5,664 nt of DNA from positions 1 through 5,664 of the forward strand of contig WJXE01000128.1 of the NCBI GenBank assembly GCA_009665115.1, in the 5' to 3' direction. The notes beneath the pieces are model-generated. The model worked only from the letters and a program-made list of their open reading frames with translations, made no database searches and had not been told where the DNA came from. The position numbers and the translations under genes were made by a program. This document shows, one piece after another, positions 5,442 through 5,664 of the stretch; the stretch's first letter is position 1; each line of letters begins with the position of its first letter. Source of the stretch: Nitrosopumilales archaeon (GTDB lineage: Archaea; Thermoproteota; Nitrososphaeria; Nitrososphaerales; Nitrososphaeraceae).

Positions 5442-5664
5442 ACTCTAGCAAGATAAAAGTGCTCAAGATTCGTATTGGTAGTCATTAGCTAAATTCCCAT
5501 TATTGTTATTATTATTATATTTTAAAATTTTTGGTCTCTATGGGATTTGCCTCTGCTCATCTTTTATTCCAACAACGTCATTAAGCTATCATCAGCCTAT
5601 CTACTGGTACAGTCACAAAGATATTTTAAATAATCTATCATCACAACTGAGAGAGCAACAAAAC
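5442..5664. other. Gene-free AT-rich upstream region
   Basis: No convincing gene is seen. The stretch holds a TTA repeat (four units, 5506-5517) followed by the overlapping palindromes TTTTAAAA and AAAATTTT (5520-5531). Together these form an AT-rich island of about 34 bp. The only frames are very short, the longest being a 22-codon minus-strand frame (5417-5485) with no Shine-Dalgarno. No tRNA-like cloverleaf was noticed. Confidence 0.5.
5623..5632 (+). promoter_or_regulatory. Possible TATA box for a rightward gene beyond the window
   Basis: ATTTTAAATA on the plus strand lies about 25 bp before 5653-5655, close to the right edge. If used, it would serve a gene divergent from top6B that starts beyond the window. 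Support is only the A/T composition. Confidence 0.2.

Noticed and set aside
5417..5485. 22-codon minus-strand ORF upstream of top6B (possible leader peptide)
   Set aside because: It has no Shine-Dalgarno, ends inside the 12-bp repeat, and lies upstream of the strong top6B TATA box, so it would not be on the main transcript.
1..5664. CRISPR arrays, insertion sequences, tRNA or rRNA genes, defence cassettes
   Set aside because: No spaced repeat series, transposase motifs, terminal inverted repeats, RNA-gene signatures or known defence domains were seen. The large genes are housekeeping families.

Overview
The window looks archaeal. It carries a two-gene DNA topoisomerase VI operon, an AmmeMemoRadiSam-type radical SAM gene, A/T-rich TATA-like boxes at the distance from the start codons expected for archaeal TBP/TFB promoters, several non-ATG starts, and a ribosome-binding site matching the archaeal anti-Shine-Dalgarno. 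The moderately AT-rich composition and the style of the Top6 proteins would fit Nitrososphaerota (Thaumarchaeota). No lineage marker gene is present, so that placement is inference.

Layout, left to right. Positions 2-118 (+) are the probable C-terminal end of an unidentified gene entering from the left. It meets tail to tail, with a 4-nt shared stop region, a 29-codon minus-strand ORF (115-204) preceded by a near-perfect Shine-Dalgarno. Positions 275-1348 (-) encode the radical SAM protein AmrS. Positions 1349-1521 are a divergent promoter region. Positions 1522-2202 (+) encode an isochorismatase-family cysteine hydrolase. A 64-bp convergent spacer follows. Then comes the minus-strand topoisomerase VI operon: top6B (3374-5332, possibly to 5368) upstream and top6A (2267-3373) downstream, with the top6B stop codon directly abutting the top6A TTG start. 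The last ~330 bp hold the top6B promoter, a 12-bp direct repeat with 22-bp period, a 14-bp palindrome and an AT-rich island, with no convincing gene.

How the genes work together: Top6A (DNA cleavage) and Top6B (GHKL ATPase) form the A2B2 type IIB topoisomerase that relaxes and decatenates DNA. The most interesting observation is at the extreme C-terminus of Top6B. After a long basic tail there is a sequence matching the PCNA-interacting peptide (PIP box) consensus, which suggests that this topoisomerase could be tethered to the sliding clamp at replication forks. AmrS and the hydrolase are divergently transcribed and have no evident functional link to topoisomerase VI.
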